A stretch of 32,530 nucleotides of DNA, from contig CAJOMF010000019.1 of NCBI GenBank assembly GCA_905235605.1, positions 1 to 32,530 of the forward strand, written 5' to 3'. Position numbers and translations under genes: made by a program. Below, piece by piece: positions 9,058-18,361 of the stretch. Numbering within the stretch: position 1 is the first letter of the stretch; every line of letters starts with the position of its first letter. This stretch comes from an uncultured bacterium (GTDB lineage Bacteria > UBP6 > UBA1177). The notes beneath the pieces are model-generated. The model saw nothing but the letters and a program-made list of their open reading frames with translations, was not told where the DNA came from and did no database searches.

Positions 9058-9900
9058 TTAGACAAACAGCATCGAACAGCCGTCGGATTTGCTATTTTCT
9101 TTGTTTTCTGCAGGAGCTTCATCAGTTGCGGGTGTTGCTGAATCTCCGTCAGCGGTATCTTCTTTAACCGCTCCGTCGGTCGGAGTTTCTGTATTTGCAG
9201 CATCGCCACCTACTTGGATTGTGCATTCGCAGCATTCTTTATCTTCGCATGAATCAAATGTTTCAATGCAGTCCGACTCTCTTTTATATTCGTTTCTCCA
9301 ATATTCAGAGCGACAGCAATCCGCGAATTCATGAACCGTTATGCTTGATTCAGTTGAATAATCGATCGGAGCATCAAGAATTTCATTGATGTCATTGATG
9401 GGTTCTTCGGAGCAGGTGTTCTTGATTCTTTCGAAGTAGGCAATACACTCATTAAGAATTTCTTCAGCGCAGATTTTTCTTGGAGTCGGCACTTCGGTTC
9501 CGCAGGTTTCGACAAGAATTTCGTTGCAGCCTTCTTCGCCGAAATAACCATCACCCGTTTTTTTCCCGTCAACGTAGTGACAATAGCATTTGTACTTGCC
9601 GTTTTTATCCACTTCGCAGGCTCCGGCGTCATTACTGCAGTTGGCAGGGATCTTTTTGCACCAGTTATCAATTTCTGCCAGACAATCTTCTTCCGTAAGC
9701 ATAGTAAATCCTTCAAAAACAGGATCTGAACCACTAAATTCCCTTCCGTTGCTGCAGACACAGTTCTGAGACAATGTTTCGTCAGAAAGTTCAAAGGAAC
9801 ATTTTCCATAGTCCGATTCACACGATACCGTTTCATTTTCCGCAAAAAGTGCCATCGCAAGCGCAAGCATTGCGATAAAAATCAAAATTTTTTTAGTCAT
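9058..9900 (-). CDS. cysteine-rich exported protein, unknown function
   Basis: Exported protein of 280 aa. The start is placed at the ATG at 9900 because GGAGG precedes it and a clean type I signal peptide follows (MTKKILIFIAMLALAMALFA, cut near ALFA-EN). Upstream codons to 9996 are in frame but overlap the preceding lipoprotein gene and lack a ribosome-binding site. The mature protein is rich in cysteine (more than 20), often as CxC or CC, which suggests many disulphides in the periplasm or at the surface. An Ala/Thr/Asp/Glu-rich tail ends in SKSDGCSMLFV. No catalytic motif is visible and I do not recognise the family. It is the last gene of a three-gene operon with the lipoprotein at 9914 and the LamG protein, so a joint surface role is likely but not shown. 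Confidence 0.75.
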   Translation of the reverse strand: MTKKILIFIAMLALAMALFAENETVSCESDYGKCSFELSDETLSQNCVCSNGREFSGSDPVFEGFTMLTEEDCLAEIDNWCKKIPANCSNDAGACEVDKNGKYKCYCHYVDGKKTGDGYFGEEGCNEILVETCGTEVPTPRKICAEEILNECIAYFERIKNTCSEEPINDINEILDAPIDYSTESSITVHEFADCCRSEYWRNEYKRESDCIETFDSCEDKECCECTIQVGGDAANTETPTDGAVKEDTADGDSATPATDEAPAENKENSKSDGCSMLFV

Positions 9901-9913
9901 GATCAGCCTCCAA

Positions 9914-10612
9914 TTATTCTTCATCTTCGTCTGAAATTTCAACATCTGCGTTTTCATCCGTGACAGGCTCTTCTTCAACAGCACTCGGATCAACAATTTC
10001 CATGTAAATTATTACACCTTTTTCTATCTCAGAGCCGTCTTCAGCTTTTTCAAACCAATGGAAACTTGTGCGTCTTACGGTTTCTCGGTTCTGTTCATTT
10101 CTAAAATATATATTCCCGTCAACACTTTGTGAAAACAATTCCATATAATCTATGTTTGCCGATTCACCGTTTACATAAGCCACGGTTTTAAAATAGTCAT
10201 TATCGGTTTCAAAAAAGATTTTCGGGCATCCCTCGAAACAATTGGTATTGGGTTCAACCGTGTAGATTTCACATCCGGCAATCTTTACCATCTTTAAAGA
10301 TTCAGGAATAAAATCGGGACATTTAACTGTTTTATAGTTTCCATATTCATCTTTTTCATTCAGGTCTCGACAATCATCCTTGCGAAAAACAAATTCATAT
10401 TCCTGCAGTTTGGCAACGATTTTTGCCACATCTTCCTTGCTTGAATTTCTGTAGCAAATTTCTCCTGCAAGCTTTTCCAGACAAGTGTTTCCGACATCTT
10501 TAGTGAAAAAGTTTGTTCCGTATGAATGAGTTGTTGTACAGGAATCATTACTACTGCAGCCTAAAAACATAAAAACGGCTGAAATTGTGATAAACAATAA
10601 TTTCTTAGTCAT
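9914..10612 (-). CDS. lipoprotein, unknown function
   Basis: Lipoprotein of 232 aa. The signal peptide MTKKLLFITISAVFMFLGC ends in a lipobox (FLGC) with the lipid-modified Cys at 19. The mature part contains several Cys (for example CTTTHS, NTCLEKL, EGCPKIF) and ends in a strongly acidic tail (VTDENADVEISDEDEE). No known domain is apparent. Its start overlaps the end of the LamG gene by 8 bases, with GGAGG lying inside the last codons of that gene, so translation is probably coupled to it. If the frameshift in the LamG gene abolishes translation of its distal part, expression of this lipoprotein may also fall. Confidence 0.8.
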   Translation of the reverse strand: MTKKLLFITISAVFMFLGCSSNDSCTTTHSYGTNFFTKDVGNTCLEKLAGEICYRNSSKEDVAKIVAKLQEYEFVFRKDDCRDLNEKDEYGNYKTVKCPDFIPESLKMVKIAGCEIYTVEPNTNCFEGCPKIFFETDNDYFKTVAYVNGESANIDYMELFSQSVDGNIYFRNEQNRETVRRTSFHWFEKAEDGSEIEKGVIIYMEIVDPSAVEEEPVTDENADVEISDEDEE

Positions 10613-13607
10613 GGTTTTCCTCCAATGAAATTGTTAAATACGTTTCGTTTGCATCATCTTTTGCGACAGCGGATAAAATGAACTTGCCATCCTCGTTTAA
10701 AACATAAGCTATGATTTTTTCTTCGTTCTTTCCGAGAGCAGAATATATTTCTTCCTCTACCTGATTTTCAGATTTTATAGTGCCTCTTTTTATTTCAGAG
10801 ACGGAATAAGGAACATTTGAGCGCAACTGATAGAATCCTTCAGCATCGTATTCAACTTCGATACTTTCTGCAAAAATTGGAACTCCGTTAATTACTGGTC
10901 TGAACACAAAAGCAACGGAATTTATCATTTTGCCGAGAGACTCTCCGTTTCCGCCGACTTCAAAAGCCTCGTTCACATCTCTTGAAATTCCGGCATATTC
11001 AAGTTCGATTGACGTCAGAGTTTCTGCTGTTTCTTTCGCTTCATTAAATTTATTCCAAATTGTCTCTTCAGATTCTTCTTCATCTTCGAATGAAGTCATT
11101 TTCCTGTTCATAACGGCTGAAATGTTTTTGTCTTTTCGAGTCAGAATCAAATAATCATCTTTGTAATTATATCTGTCATTTCCGTGGAAATTTACAGTGT
11201 TTACATCTATGTTTACATCAAAAAGTTGTTCTATAATGTGATTTGGCACAGAATCGTAGGAATAAGCAGCAAATTCTTCTGGATAATCTTTTGATAACTT
11301 GCTTGAACTTCTCTGAACACCTTTAAAATTCGGAGATTCTCTGTCTCTGACACAGTAATGGGTAAATTCAGACAAGTTGCTTTTCTGGGCTTTTGGTCCA
11401 GTCGAAACATTGTAAAAATAATCATTTTTCATATATGTTCCAGTGCAGCTTGAGTCTGAGCAGGCACATTTTTCAAGAGTCAGAAAACGGGCATCCCTGT
11501 CATCATCGCCAATAAAAGATTCGCTCCAGGAATCAATCCATGCTTTTGAAACGGTTTTATTTCTGCCTGTTAAATCATGCCAATGATCATAGTAATTATA
11601 AGTATCGTTCCAGCCACCCCATGATGAATTTTTTCTATAACCCCCGACACCATTTAATCTTGTTAAAATATTATAATAAATTTTTCCGACTTCACTCCAA
11701 CTTGTATTACTATTGCCCATCGATTTACAGGATGTTGTTTCCATCCAACGGGTATTTTGTTTGCCTAAATTCTTTGAATATGGATCTGAACCATCTTTTT
11801 TTATTTGAATATTAAAGTTATCGTTGTCTGAAGCGTAAGGAATCCAAATTTTCATGACAGTTGAAGAATATGTGCCATGTCCGGAAAGCATCAAAAGAGA
11901 ATAATTATCAGCATAGTTTTCAAATTTTTGCTGATTACCTAAATAAACTCTGCTCAGAAATTCATCATGATCCGTGTTAGCGCCGCTATTAAAAGGAAGA
12001 TTAACCGTATTGAATCTTACACACTCTATTCTTGTAGGATTGTTGTCCAAATTTATAGTATCATAAACTCCCCTCAAACATAACGCATAATCATCACCAT
12101 AAGAATCGTTGGCTCTAAACAAACCAACACTACCAACCTTGTCATATTTACCATGCAAATAAGCAAAATTTATGTCATTATAAAACTGACGAAAATCCAG
12201 TTCAGGATAAGTTGACATATTTCTCCTAAAATCATTGTGTGATGTCATAAGATAACCGCCATTTGTGTTGCTATCGTTATCTATTTCCAAATAAACATCG
12301 CCGTATAATTCCACAGAAGCTGCACGGTTTGTGCCTGTTATGGTGTGTTGAAGATTTCCGGAAAAATTATATCTGTCATAACTGTTAAGAAAAAGTCTTC
12401 TGAATTCGTTGGCTTTTGTAGGTTTTTCAAAATCAGAAAGTGCATAGATATAAGCAAAACCCGACGGAGAGTCGTTGTAGTCATCAGCTCTTTTATAGCC
12501 GAAGAACTTCTTTGCGGCACTGAAAGAAGATGGCTGAACAGTCATCGAATAAACATTGTTTATTATAGATGACGGGAAAAACAAGCTCGAGTTTGACGAA
12601 TTATAAAAACCATCGTCGTAATAATGACATTCACCCTGATGATTAGTCTGTGTGCACAAATATGCTTCCCAACCCTCGGAAACTTTTATTGATTCAATGC
12701 TTGTTTGAGGCATTGGAAGATAAATAGTAATCCCGTTAAATCCAGGTGAAGGAATCAACCAATAAGGTTGGCTGCCAAGATTATAAATAGTATCATTCAC
12801 CACTGTGCATCCGGCAGAATTCTGATCTGTGTTACAGTATCTGACTCCGCTGAATTCACTGCGGTAAAGAGCTTTGACTCCGGCTTCTGTCAAAGAAGTT
12901 GCATAAAAAAGAAGATTGTCAATTTCACCTTCAAAAAAATCTGTGCTACTACCTAATCGTCCCCCAAGAATCCATGGCTTATATGTAGAAGTAAAAGTTC
13001 CCATTACAGCAGAGATTGTGCCTGTCCAAATTTGAGAACCGTTCTTATATAATATTACTGAGGTTGTAGATTCCGATAAATTTTCAGTGGCAACAATCAC
13101 ATAATGAGTCCATGTTGTTGGTTCTGCTGATGTTGAAATATCTACGTAAGCATTTCTTATTTTCAAAATCAGTTTATTATTCCAATAACCGAAACGGAAA
13201 ACATCCCCGTTAGTGTCAGTTTGCTTCACAATATAAGCATTACTATTTGAAGCACTTGCCGGATTATTAGACTTTATCCACAAGCTGATTGAATATTTTT
13301 GTGTTGTTGTTCCCGGATTGCGAGGATCGGTAACCCCAGTTCCAAACTGGACATAATCATCAACTCCGTCAAAATATACTGCCTGATTTTCCAGACCTTG
13401 TTTAAAAATAGCACCGCCGACACGACTTCCTGTGACAGAACCAACAGAATCTTTTATTGTTCCATCCATTTTAAAATGAAGTTTAGCAGCTTCTTTTAAG
13501 TATAATTCTTTAACCTCGTCAGCTGTAATATTCCAGTCGTAAATACGGACATTGTCCATTCGTCCTTTAAAGAAATCTGTTTTTAAGGTTGAACTATCCC
13601 AATCCAT
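10605..13607 (-). CDS. LamG / caspase-like surface protein, distal part of a frameshifted gene
   Basis: A 1000-residue open frame forms the distal portion of a protein whose 5' part lies at 13808-14209 in another frame. Residues about 1-35 finish a first LamG (concanavalin-like) domain. A complete second LamG domain spans about 40-250 (KLHFKMDGTIKDSVGSV to ALYRSEF). A Cys-containing region (about 255-360, EGWEAYLCTQTNHQGECHYYDD) resembles a beta/gamma-crystallin-type strand motif. Further on, SGHG (His577) and TTSCKSMG (Cys627), about 50 residues apart, followed by Trp- and Gly-rich segments, have the His/Cys arrangement of caspase-like clan CD folds (DUF6345-like proteins are similar); this is an inference from motif layout. 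The rest is acidic with no familiar domain. The ATG at 13607 has no ribosome-binding site and is probably not a real start. Codons and base composition are visibly AT-richer than flanking core genes. Confidence 0.8.
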   Translation of the reverse strand: MDWDSSTLKTDFFKGRMDNVRIYDWNITADEVKELYLKEAAKLHFKMDGTIKDSVGSVTGSRVGGAIFKQGLENQAVYFDGVDDYVQFGTGVTDPRNPGTTTQKYSISLWIKSNNPASASNSNAYIVKQTDTNGDVFRFGYWNNKLILKIRNAYVDISTSAEPTTWTHYVIVATENLSESTTSVILYKNGSQIWTGTISAVMGTFTSTYKPWILGGRLGSSTDFFEGEIDNLLFYATSLTEAGVKALYRSEFSGVRYCNTDQNSAGCTVVNDTIYNLGSQPYWLIPSPGFNGITIYLPMPQTSIESIKVSEGWEAYLCTQTNHQGECHYYDDGFYNSSNSSLFFPSSIINNVYSMTVQPSSFSAAKKFFGYKRADDYNDSPSGFAYIYALSDFEKPTKANEFRRLFLNSYDRYNFSGNLQHTITGTNRAASVELYGDVYLEIDNDSNTNGGYLMTSHNDFRRNMSTYPELDFRQFYNDINFAYLHGKYDKVGSVGLFRANDSYGDDYALCLRGVYDTINLDNNPTRIECVRFNTVNLPFNSGANTDHDEFLSRVYLGNQQKFENYADNYSLLMLSGHGTYSSTVMKIWIPYASDNDNFNIQIKKDGSDPYSKNLGKQNTRWMETTSCKSMGNSNTSWSEVGKIYYNILTRLNGVGGYRKNSSWGGWNDTYNYYDHWHDLTGRNKTVSKAWIDSWSESFIGDDDRDARFLTLEKCACSDSSCTGTYMKNDYFYNVSTGPKAQKSNLSEFTHYCVRDRESPNFKGVQRSSSKLSKDYPEEFAAYSYDSVPNHIIEQLFDVNIDVNTVNFHGNDRYNYKDDYLILTRKDKNISAVMNRKMTSFEDEEESEETIWNKFNEAKETAETLTSIELEYAGISRDVNEAFEVGGNGESLGKMINSVAFVFRPVINGVPIFAESIEVEYDAEGFYQLRSNVPYSVSEIKRGTIKSENQVEEEIYSALGKNEEKIIAYVLNEDGKFILSAVAKDDANETYLTISLEENHD

Positions 13608-13803
13608 GCCTAGAACCCAAGATTTATCGTCCTCTTCGAAATCCCCGGCAACATCATTTAATGTTCCGCTCCAAACCTGCGAACCATTTTTATAAATAAC
13701 AACCGAAGTTGTTCCATCATTATTGTCTTCGATAGCGGAAACAACATAATGTACCCATTTGTTTTCAGGTTCGTTTCCGGCAGCAGAAACATGTGCAACT
13801 GTA

Positions 13804-13825
13804 TTTTTTATCTGTTTTTTATCTG
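13804..13825 (-). repeat. perfect 11-bp tandem duplication that breaks the LamG gene
   Basis: On the minus strand CAGATAAAAAA occurs twice in direct succession (13825-13815 and 13814-13804). The 5' frame reads ...VFQIKN, then Arg and a stop (TAA at 13810-13808). With one 11-base copy removed it reads ...VFQIKNTVAHVSAAG..., which continues in the 1000-residue frame. It also lines up with the second LamG domain of the same protein (LILKIRNAYVDIS). The full gene length from 14209 to 10605, less 11 bases, is 3594, exactly divisible by 3 and free of internal stops. Confidence 0.93.
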
Positions 13826-14209
13826 GAAAACAAGTTCTCCGCCATAATAACCGAAGAGAACGGCATTGTTGCCTGAACTAGTATGCTTTCCAATATAACA
13901 GTTGTTATTTGATGTCGAAGCCTGATCTGTGGAAAGAACCCACATTGAAATAGAATAACGTCCTCCAAACTGAGCAGGATTAAAATCTCCTTTGCCAAAT
14001 TCCAAATAATCACTTGTTCCATTGAAAACAAGTGCTTTCCCGTTTCTGCCTGTTTGATAAGTTGCAGAACTTGATCCTTTAAAAGTTCCGTTGTTGTCGC
14101 CGACGCTGTCTTCTAACGATTCTTCAAATTCAAGATGCGTCAGCAATTTTGCCGATAAAATTCCAGAGGAGCACAAAATACAAAACAACAAACAAAATAC
14201 TTTTTTCAT
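13808..14209 (-). CDS. LamG surface protein, signal peptide and first LamG domain (5' part, truncated by frameshift)
   Basis: This is the proximal part of the large LamG gene (133 codons). The ATG at 14209 opens a signal peptide (MKKVFCLLFCILCSSGILSA), followed by the first half of a LamG domain: LLTHLEFEESLEDSVGDNNGTF, GKALVFNGTSDYLEFG, RYSISMWVLSTDQAS. It ends prematurely at TAA 13810-13808 because of the 11-bp duplication at 13804-13825. With the duplication collapsed, the product would be about 1197 aa with two LamG domains, a crystallin-like segment and the His/Cys domain. LamG domains commonly bind glycans or matrix proteins, so an adhesin or surface enzyme is plausible. An alternative start four codons upstream (ATG at 14221) is possible; the ribosome-binding site here is weak. 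A good promoter lies at 14284-14312. Confidence 0.8.
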   Translation of the reverse strand: MKKVFCLLFCILCSSGILSAKLLTHLEFEESLEDSVGDNNGTFKGSSSATYQTGRNGKALVFNGTSDYLEFGKGDFNPAQFGGRYSISMWVLSTDQASTSNNNCYIGKHTSSGNNAVLFGYYGGELVFQIKNR

Positions 14210-14283
14210 TTTGATCGCCATAATATGGTTAATGAATGGCAAAATTAAAAGTTCAAAAATATCAAGGAACTCCCGATATCTTA

Positions 14284-14312
14284 ATTATATTGTTTTTTGA
14301 ATCGTTTTGCAA
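14284..14312 (-). promoter_or_regulatory. sigma-70 promoter of the LamG operon
   Basis: Read on the minus strand, TTGCAA (14312-14307) is followed after 17 bases by a perfect TATAAT (14289-14284). The leader to the ATG at 14209 is about 65-70 bases. Unlike most other promoters in this window it has no T-run at the expected start site and a 17-base spacer, so the operon may be controlled differently. Confidence 0.65.
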
Positions 14313-14370
14313 GAATATTTTTTGACTGTCGGTGCAAAGCAACAATGTACGGTGTATAAGCGTTATCTCC

Positions 14371-14401
14371 GCCGCCGGCATACAGACATGCAAACGGCGG
14401 C
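14371..14401. repeat. GCCGCC-bounded stem-loop downstream of rpoD
   Basis: GCCGCCGGCAT (14371-14381) faces ATGC plus CGGCGGC (14388-14401) across a six-base loop, with a three-A bulge, giving an 11-bp GC-rich stem. It starts 8 bases beyond the rpoD stop. There is no T-run on the rpoD strand, so it is not a classical terminator, though it may still stop transcription or protect the 3' end. Related GCCGCC/GGCGGC elements occur at 18237, 20560 and 24716. Confidence 0.65.
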
Positions 14402-14408
14402 AGAAAGA

Positions 14409-16412
14409 TTACATGAAATCGTCCCAGGAAGTCTTTTTGTTTTTGAGCATTTTTTTGAGTTTGATGACGGCTTTTGCTTCGATCTGTCTGATCCTTTCGC
14501 GGGTCACGCCGAATTCCTTGCCTATTTCGTCAAGCGTGAATGAGTCGGTTTCGCCTATTCCGAAACGCATTCTGATGACTTTTTCCTCTCTCGGAGTGAG
14601 ACCGTGGAAAAGCTCTCTGATGATCTCGGCCATATTCTGACGCGCCGTGTAGTCTTCCGGGCTCAGAGTCTTCGGATCTTCGACGAAATCCTGAAGCTGG
14701 CTGTCCTCGTCCTCGCCGATAGGAGTTTCGAGCGATATCGTCTCTCTAGCGCTGCGCCAAACCTTGCGGATCTTGTCTTCGGGAAGGTTCATCTGTTTCG
14801 CAACATCGGCGATGCTCGGCTCGAAGCCGTTTTTATTGGTGAGTTCCTTGATGGTTTTGTTGATCTTGTTCATCATTTCGATCATGTGGACAGGAATTCT
14901 TATCGTCCTGCCCTGATCGGCGATAGCCCTCGTTATCGACTGTCTGATCCACCATGTCGCGTAAGTCGAGAACTTGTAGCCGCGGTGATATTCGAACTTG
15001 TCGACCGCCTTGATGAGACCGATGTTTCCTTCGCAGATGATGTCCTTGAAATCAAGCCCGCGGTTGTTGTATTTCTTCGCGATGCTGACAACAAGTCTCA
15101 GGTTAGCCTGAATAAGCTGGTTTTTCGCGCTTCGGACAGCCTCTTCGGCTGCTCTGAGCTTTTTGGAATTGGCAGTAAGTTCTTCGATCGAAAGAGTCGT
15201 CTCGGCTTCGAGTTTCTTGATGCTGCGCTTTGTCTGGTTGATAAGTGCATATTTTTCGTTGATGTGCATGGCGTTTGCATCAACAAGCGGGAACTTTTCA
15301 GGATTGGCAATGATCTGTCCCATCTGTTCGAACGTCATGTTCATCTCTTCTTCTATGATTTTAACATTGTTCTGAAGCTGTTTGGCCTTTTCCTCATAAA
15401 GCCTGATTTTTTCACAGAGAGAGTTGAGATAAGCCTTGTTGAGCCTCATTTCAATAACGATATCGACCATTTCGTCAACAACAGCGTTAAGAGCGGCCGT
15501 ATATTTTTTCTTCGCATCAGATCTGAGACGCGGCGTTTCGAGCTGTTTCTGGATTTTTATTTTTTCTCTGTTTTTGGTCTTAAGAGACTCGATGCAGGCG
15601 ATGGTAGCATCTATAAGTGACTGATTCTTTTCACTGTTTTGGATCTCTTTCTGAGTTTGCGCCTTAGGTTGTTTTGCCTTTTTGCCCTGAGTTTCGGTAT
15701 CGGCTGCCTCTTCGTCGTCATCGTCCATATCCGACGAACCTTTTTCGCTCTCGAAATCGTCGTCGTCATCGTCAGACATATCGTCGCCGTCGCCGCCCAT
15801 ATCTTCATCCTGCTCTCTTACAATTTCCTTTATGTTCAACTGACCGTTGTTCACTTTGTCGGGAATGGTCACGATCTCCTTGAAAGTAATGAAAAAATCA
15901 AGAAGAAGCCTGATTATGTCCTTTTCGCCGCTTTCGATCTTTTTCGCGATATCGACTTCACCTTCTTTAGTGAGAAGAGGAACAGAACCTATCGTGAGCA
16001 TATACATTCTGAGAGGATCTTTCCTTCCGCGTTCGTGCGCCGTCGAAGATGTTTTCTTCATTATCGTCGCAACAGCATCGGCAGACGGGACCTCGGTTTC
16101 ATCAGGTACGCCTGGAGTACCGATCTTTCTGTCAAGATTGAAGTCGTCCGGAAGAACATTGAAGAGCATCTCCATATCGTCAACATTGAAGTCGTCAGGC
16201 ACCATTTTGTTGAAATCCTGAGGATCGGTGAAGTTGTCGGCATTCAGCAGAACGTCCTTTGCCACCTGTTCAAGCGACTCTTTCGGGTTTCTGCCCTCCT
16301 GCTGCAGCTGTCTCACTCTGTCGGAAATCTGTTCTTCCTTTTTTCTGCGGTTTAAAGCTTCGGAATCCCTTGTGATCACGTTTCTTTTTTTCATGAAAGG
16401 CGGAATTCTCAT
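14409..16412 (-). CDS. rpoD: RNA polymerase primary sigma factor (sigma-70)
   Basis: Housekeeping sigma factor of 667 aa. Region 1.2 ([28 protein letters not shown]) is followed by a long non-conserved insert containing an extremely acidic run ([26 protein letters not shown]). The conserved core is intact: region 2 ([39 protein letters not shown]), region 3, and region 4 with its helix-turn-helix ([24 protein letters not shown]). The start at ATG 16412 has AAGGAG upstream. A TTG at 16427 would overlap the dnaG stop and is rejected. The gene lies 11 bases after dnaG, the remnant of the macromolecular-synthesis operon (no rpsU here). It should recognise the TTGnCT/TAnAAT promoters found through this window. 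Confidence 0.97.
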   Translation of the reverse strand: MRIPPFMKKRNVITRDSEALNRRKKEEQISDRVRQLQQEGRNPKESLEQVAKDVLLNADNFTDPQDFNKMVPDDFNVDDMEMLFNVLPDDFNLDRKIGTPGVPDETEVPSADAVATIMKKTSSTAHERGRKDPLRMYMLTIGSVPLLTKEGEVDIAKKIESGEKDIIRLLLDFFITFKEIVTIPDKVNNGQLNIKEIVREQDEDMGGDGDDMSDDDDDDFESEKGSSDMDDDDEEAADTETQGKKAKQPKAQTQKEIQNSEKNQSLIDATIACIESLKTKNREKIKIQKQLETPRLRSDAKKKYTAALNAVVDEMVDIVIEMRLNKAYLNSLCEKIRLYEEKAKQLQNNVKIIEEEMNMTFEQMGQIIANPEKFPLVDANAMHINEKYALINQTKRSIKKLEAETTLSIEELTANSKKLRAAEEAVRSAKNQLIQANLRLVVSIAKKYNNRGLDFKDIICEGNIGLIKAVDKFEYHRGYKFSTYATWWIRQSITRAIADQGRTIRIPVHMIEMMNKINKTIKELTNKNGFEPSIADVAKQMNLPEDKIRKVWRSARETISLETPIGEDEDSQLQDFVEDPKTLSPEDYTARQNMAEIIRELFHGLTPREEKVIRMRFGIGETDSFTLDEIGKEFGVTRERIRQIEAKAVIKLKKMLKNKKTSWDDFM

Positions 16413-16423
16413 TTTTTTCTCCT

Positions 16424-18175
16424 TCAATTATTCAAAACAATTCTGTTGTCCTTTTTTACCTTTTCAAGTTCCCTGTTTTCTTTAATAATTTCAGCTATTT
16501 TACATTTAGCATCTTCACTTCCGTCACTGCATAGGGTCCTGTAAAGCATCTCGTTCCGGGCAATCTTCACGCCGGCGATTTCCCTTCGGAAATATTTTTC
16601 AATAAAGTTACCGCTTTTATTTTCGAATTCTGCCGTAACTTCGCCTGAAGCATCGACCCTTTCCAAAATGCCTTCCATCGGCTCCCCTTCGTCATAAGCA
16701 CTCATAATCTCGTCTATCAGCGTTCCGTAGCCGGAATAGACGAAATAATCCCTGACTTCTTCGAGCGGACGGACGAATTCATTGTGCAAAAGTGCGATCA
16801 CCACGAGTTTTTTCAGGTTTTCGAAACTGCATTTTTCATAAATGTCATGCTGTGTCACTTCGCCGTTCTCAGCCTTTGAAACAAGCGTTCTCACCTGTGA
16901 CAAAGCAGGTTTGTAGACTCTGATTTCGCCGTTTGACCTCTTCATAACGTAATTTGAGTAAGCCTTTGCCTTGGATGCCGGGATGTTGCTGAAAATATCG
17001 CGGATAAGGTGTTCCGTCTTGAGTTTTTCCTCTACATTGTCCAGAGAATTGAAAATAACAAGCTGCTCGTCCAGAAGTTCCTGAAAAAGCGGTCTCGAAT
17101 TTTCGATGAGAGAGCGTATTTTACCGTCACCGCCCTCTTTTTTCAGCATCGAATCAGGATCCTCGCCTTCGTCAGTGATAAACGCAGCCCGGAGATCAAG
17201 TCTGTCAGGCACGGTAAGCGTTGCGATCCTTTTGGCAGCCTTTCTTCCGGCACTGTCTCCGTCAAGCATGACCACAAGAGGCTTGTTGAACCTGCTCAAA
17301 ATCTCGAGATGTTCGTCGCTTACTGCAGTCCCCAAAGCAGCGACCGCAGTCTGGAAGCCGTTCTGGTGCATTGCAACGACATCGAAATAGCCTTCGCACA
17401 GAACGACATACGGGAAATCACGCAGCGATTCGCGGACAAAATCTATGCCGAAAAGGTTGTGTTTTTTGTTGAATACCGGCGTATCGGGCGAATTGAGGTA
17501 TTTCGGACCTGAATTTCCGGCTGACATGACCCTTCCGCCGAACGCGATGACGTTCTTTCTGTGGATTATCGGAAACATCAGGCGGTTGAAAAAAAACGAA
17601 CGCACTCTCGAGTTTTCGTCAATCTTGGCAAGACCGGCACGCACCGCAGTATTCAAACTTACGCCGTTTTTCTTAAGCTCTTCGATAAAAGCGTCTCCGT
17701 CACCAATGAAACCGATCGCGAAACGCCGTTTCATTTCGTCGGAAACACCGCGTTTTCTGAGATATTCAAGCGCCTCGGGACTGTTTTCGAGATTCTGCAT
17801 GAATATCCTAGCCGCGATTTTGTTCGCCTCAAGAATCCCGTTTCTAAGCTGCTCCGCTTCTCTGTCGATTTTCGGCTCGTCTTTCAGAAGCTCAGGTATA
17901 TTGAAGTCTTCGCCGAGCTTTCTCACCGCGTCGATATATGAATACCCCTCTTTCTGCATTAAAAATGTTATCGCATTTCCGGAAGCACCGCAGCCGAAGC
18001 AGTAAAAGGCATTCATATCCGTATATATGTGAAATGACGGGGTTTTTTCATTATGCAGGGGACAGAGGCACTTGAACCCTTTTCCAGTCGGTTCCAACTT
18101 TGCATACTTCGAGATTATTTTGTCAAGGGAAATGCGCTCGGAAACGAGCCTGTTGACTTCAGTGGACAGTGCCAA
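16424..18175 (-). CDS. dnaG: DNA primase
   Basis: DnaG (583 aa) makes RNA primers at the replication fork. The N-terminal CHC2 zinc-binding domain has CPLH (about 38-41) and CFGC (about 59-62). The catalytic core has the TOPRIM motifs CEGYFDVVA and [14 protein letters not shown], preceded by the RNAP-like basic motif ([21 protein letters not shown]). The C-terminal helicase-interaction region is less conserved. The start is a TTG at 18175 (Met-Ala-Leu-Ser-Thr-Glu-Val), chosen because a strong GGAGGAG lies 5 bases upstream and no ATG is available near the family start. The promoter is at 18203-18230, and rpoD follows in the same operon. Confidence 0.96.
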   Translation of the reverse strand: MALSTEVNRLVSERISLDKIISKYAKLEPTGKGFKCLCPLHNEKTPSFHIYTDMNAFYCFGCGASGNAITFLMQKEGYSYIDAVRKLGEDFNIPELLKDEPKIDREAEQLRNGILEANKIAARIFMQNLENSPEALEYLRKRGVSDEMKRRFAIGFIGDGDAFIEELKKNGVSLNTAVRAGLAKIDENSRVRSFFFNRLMFPIIHRKNVIAFGGRVMSAGNSGPKYLNSPDTPVFNKKHNLFGIDFVRESLRDFPYVVLCEGYFDVVAMHQNGFQTAVAALGTAVSDEHLEILSRFNKPLVVMLDGDSAGRKAAKRIATLTVPDRLDLRAAFITDEGEDPDSMLKKEGGDGKIRSLIENSRPLFQELLDEQLVIFNSLDNVEEKLKTEHLIRDIFSNIPASKAKAYSNYVMKRSNGEIRVYKPALSQVRTLVSKAENGEVTQHDIYEKCSFENLKKLVVIALLHNEFVRPLEEVRDYFVYSGYGTLIDEIMSAYDEGEPMEGILERVDASGEVTAEFENKSGNFIEKYFRREIAGVKIARNEMLYRTLCSDGSEDAKCKIAEIIKENRELEKVKKDNRIVLNN

Positions 18176-18202
18176 CGCAACTCCTCCAAAAAAAGGCTGA
18201 TT

Positions 18203-18230
18203 ATGATAATCTTCAAATTTTTAAAGTCAA
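18203..18230 (-). promoter_or_regulatory. sigma-70 promoter of dnaG-rpoD
   Basis: Read on the minus strand, TTGACT (18230-18225), 16 bases, then TATCAT (18208-18203). Eight bases later a run of eight T leads straight into the GGAGGAG ribosome-binding site, so the leader is very short (about 20 bases). It diverges from the lipoprotein promoter at 18300. Confidence 0.7.
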
Positions 18231-18236
18231 TATAAT

Positions 18237-18297
18237 TGCCGCCGAAAAACTTACCGGGATCTCGTGATCTCGGAATCCCGTGATCCCAAAGGCGGCA
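18237..18297. repeat. GCCGCC-bounded palindromic element between dnaG and a lipoprotein
   Basis: TGCCGCC (18237-18243) and GGCGGCA (18291-18297) are inverted repeats. Between them GGGATC (18256-18261) and GATCCC (18282-18287) form an inner pair, and CGTGAT is repeated directly at 18263 and 18279. The element sits between two divergent promoters, so it cannot be a terminator for either gene. It shares CGTGAT and GGGATC words with the element at 24716-24825. Confidence 0.65.
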
Positions 18298-18299
18298 CC

Positions 18300-18327
18300 T
18301 TGCCTTTTCTTCAAAAATCATTAGAAT
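18300..18327 (+). promoter_or_regulatory. sigma-70 promoter of the EGF-like lipoprotein
   Basis: TTGCCT (18300-18305), 16 bases, TAGAAT (18322-18327), then six bases and a run of six T. The whole block from here to the ATG at 18362 is nearly identical to that before the gene at 19482. Confidence 0.75.
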
Positions 18328-18361
18328 CTTTCGTTTTTTGGACTTTTACTGAGGTTTTGAA

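Noticed and set aside
9058-9090. C-terminal SKSDGCSMLFV of the Cys-rich protein as a MYXO-CTERM-type sorting tail
   Set aside because: A sorting tail needs a membrane segment and basic end after the Cys motif. Here the protein stops four residues after GCS, and no hydrophobic segment follows in frame.
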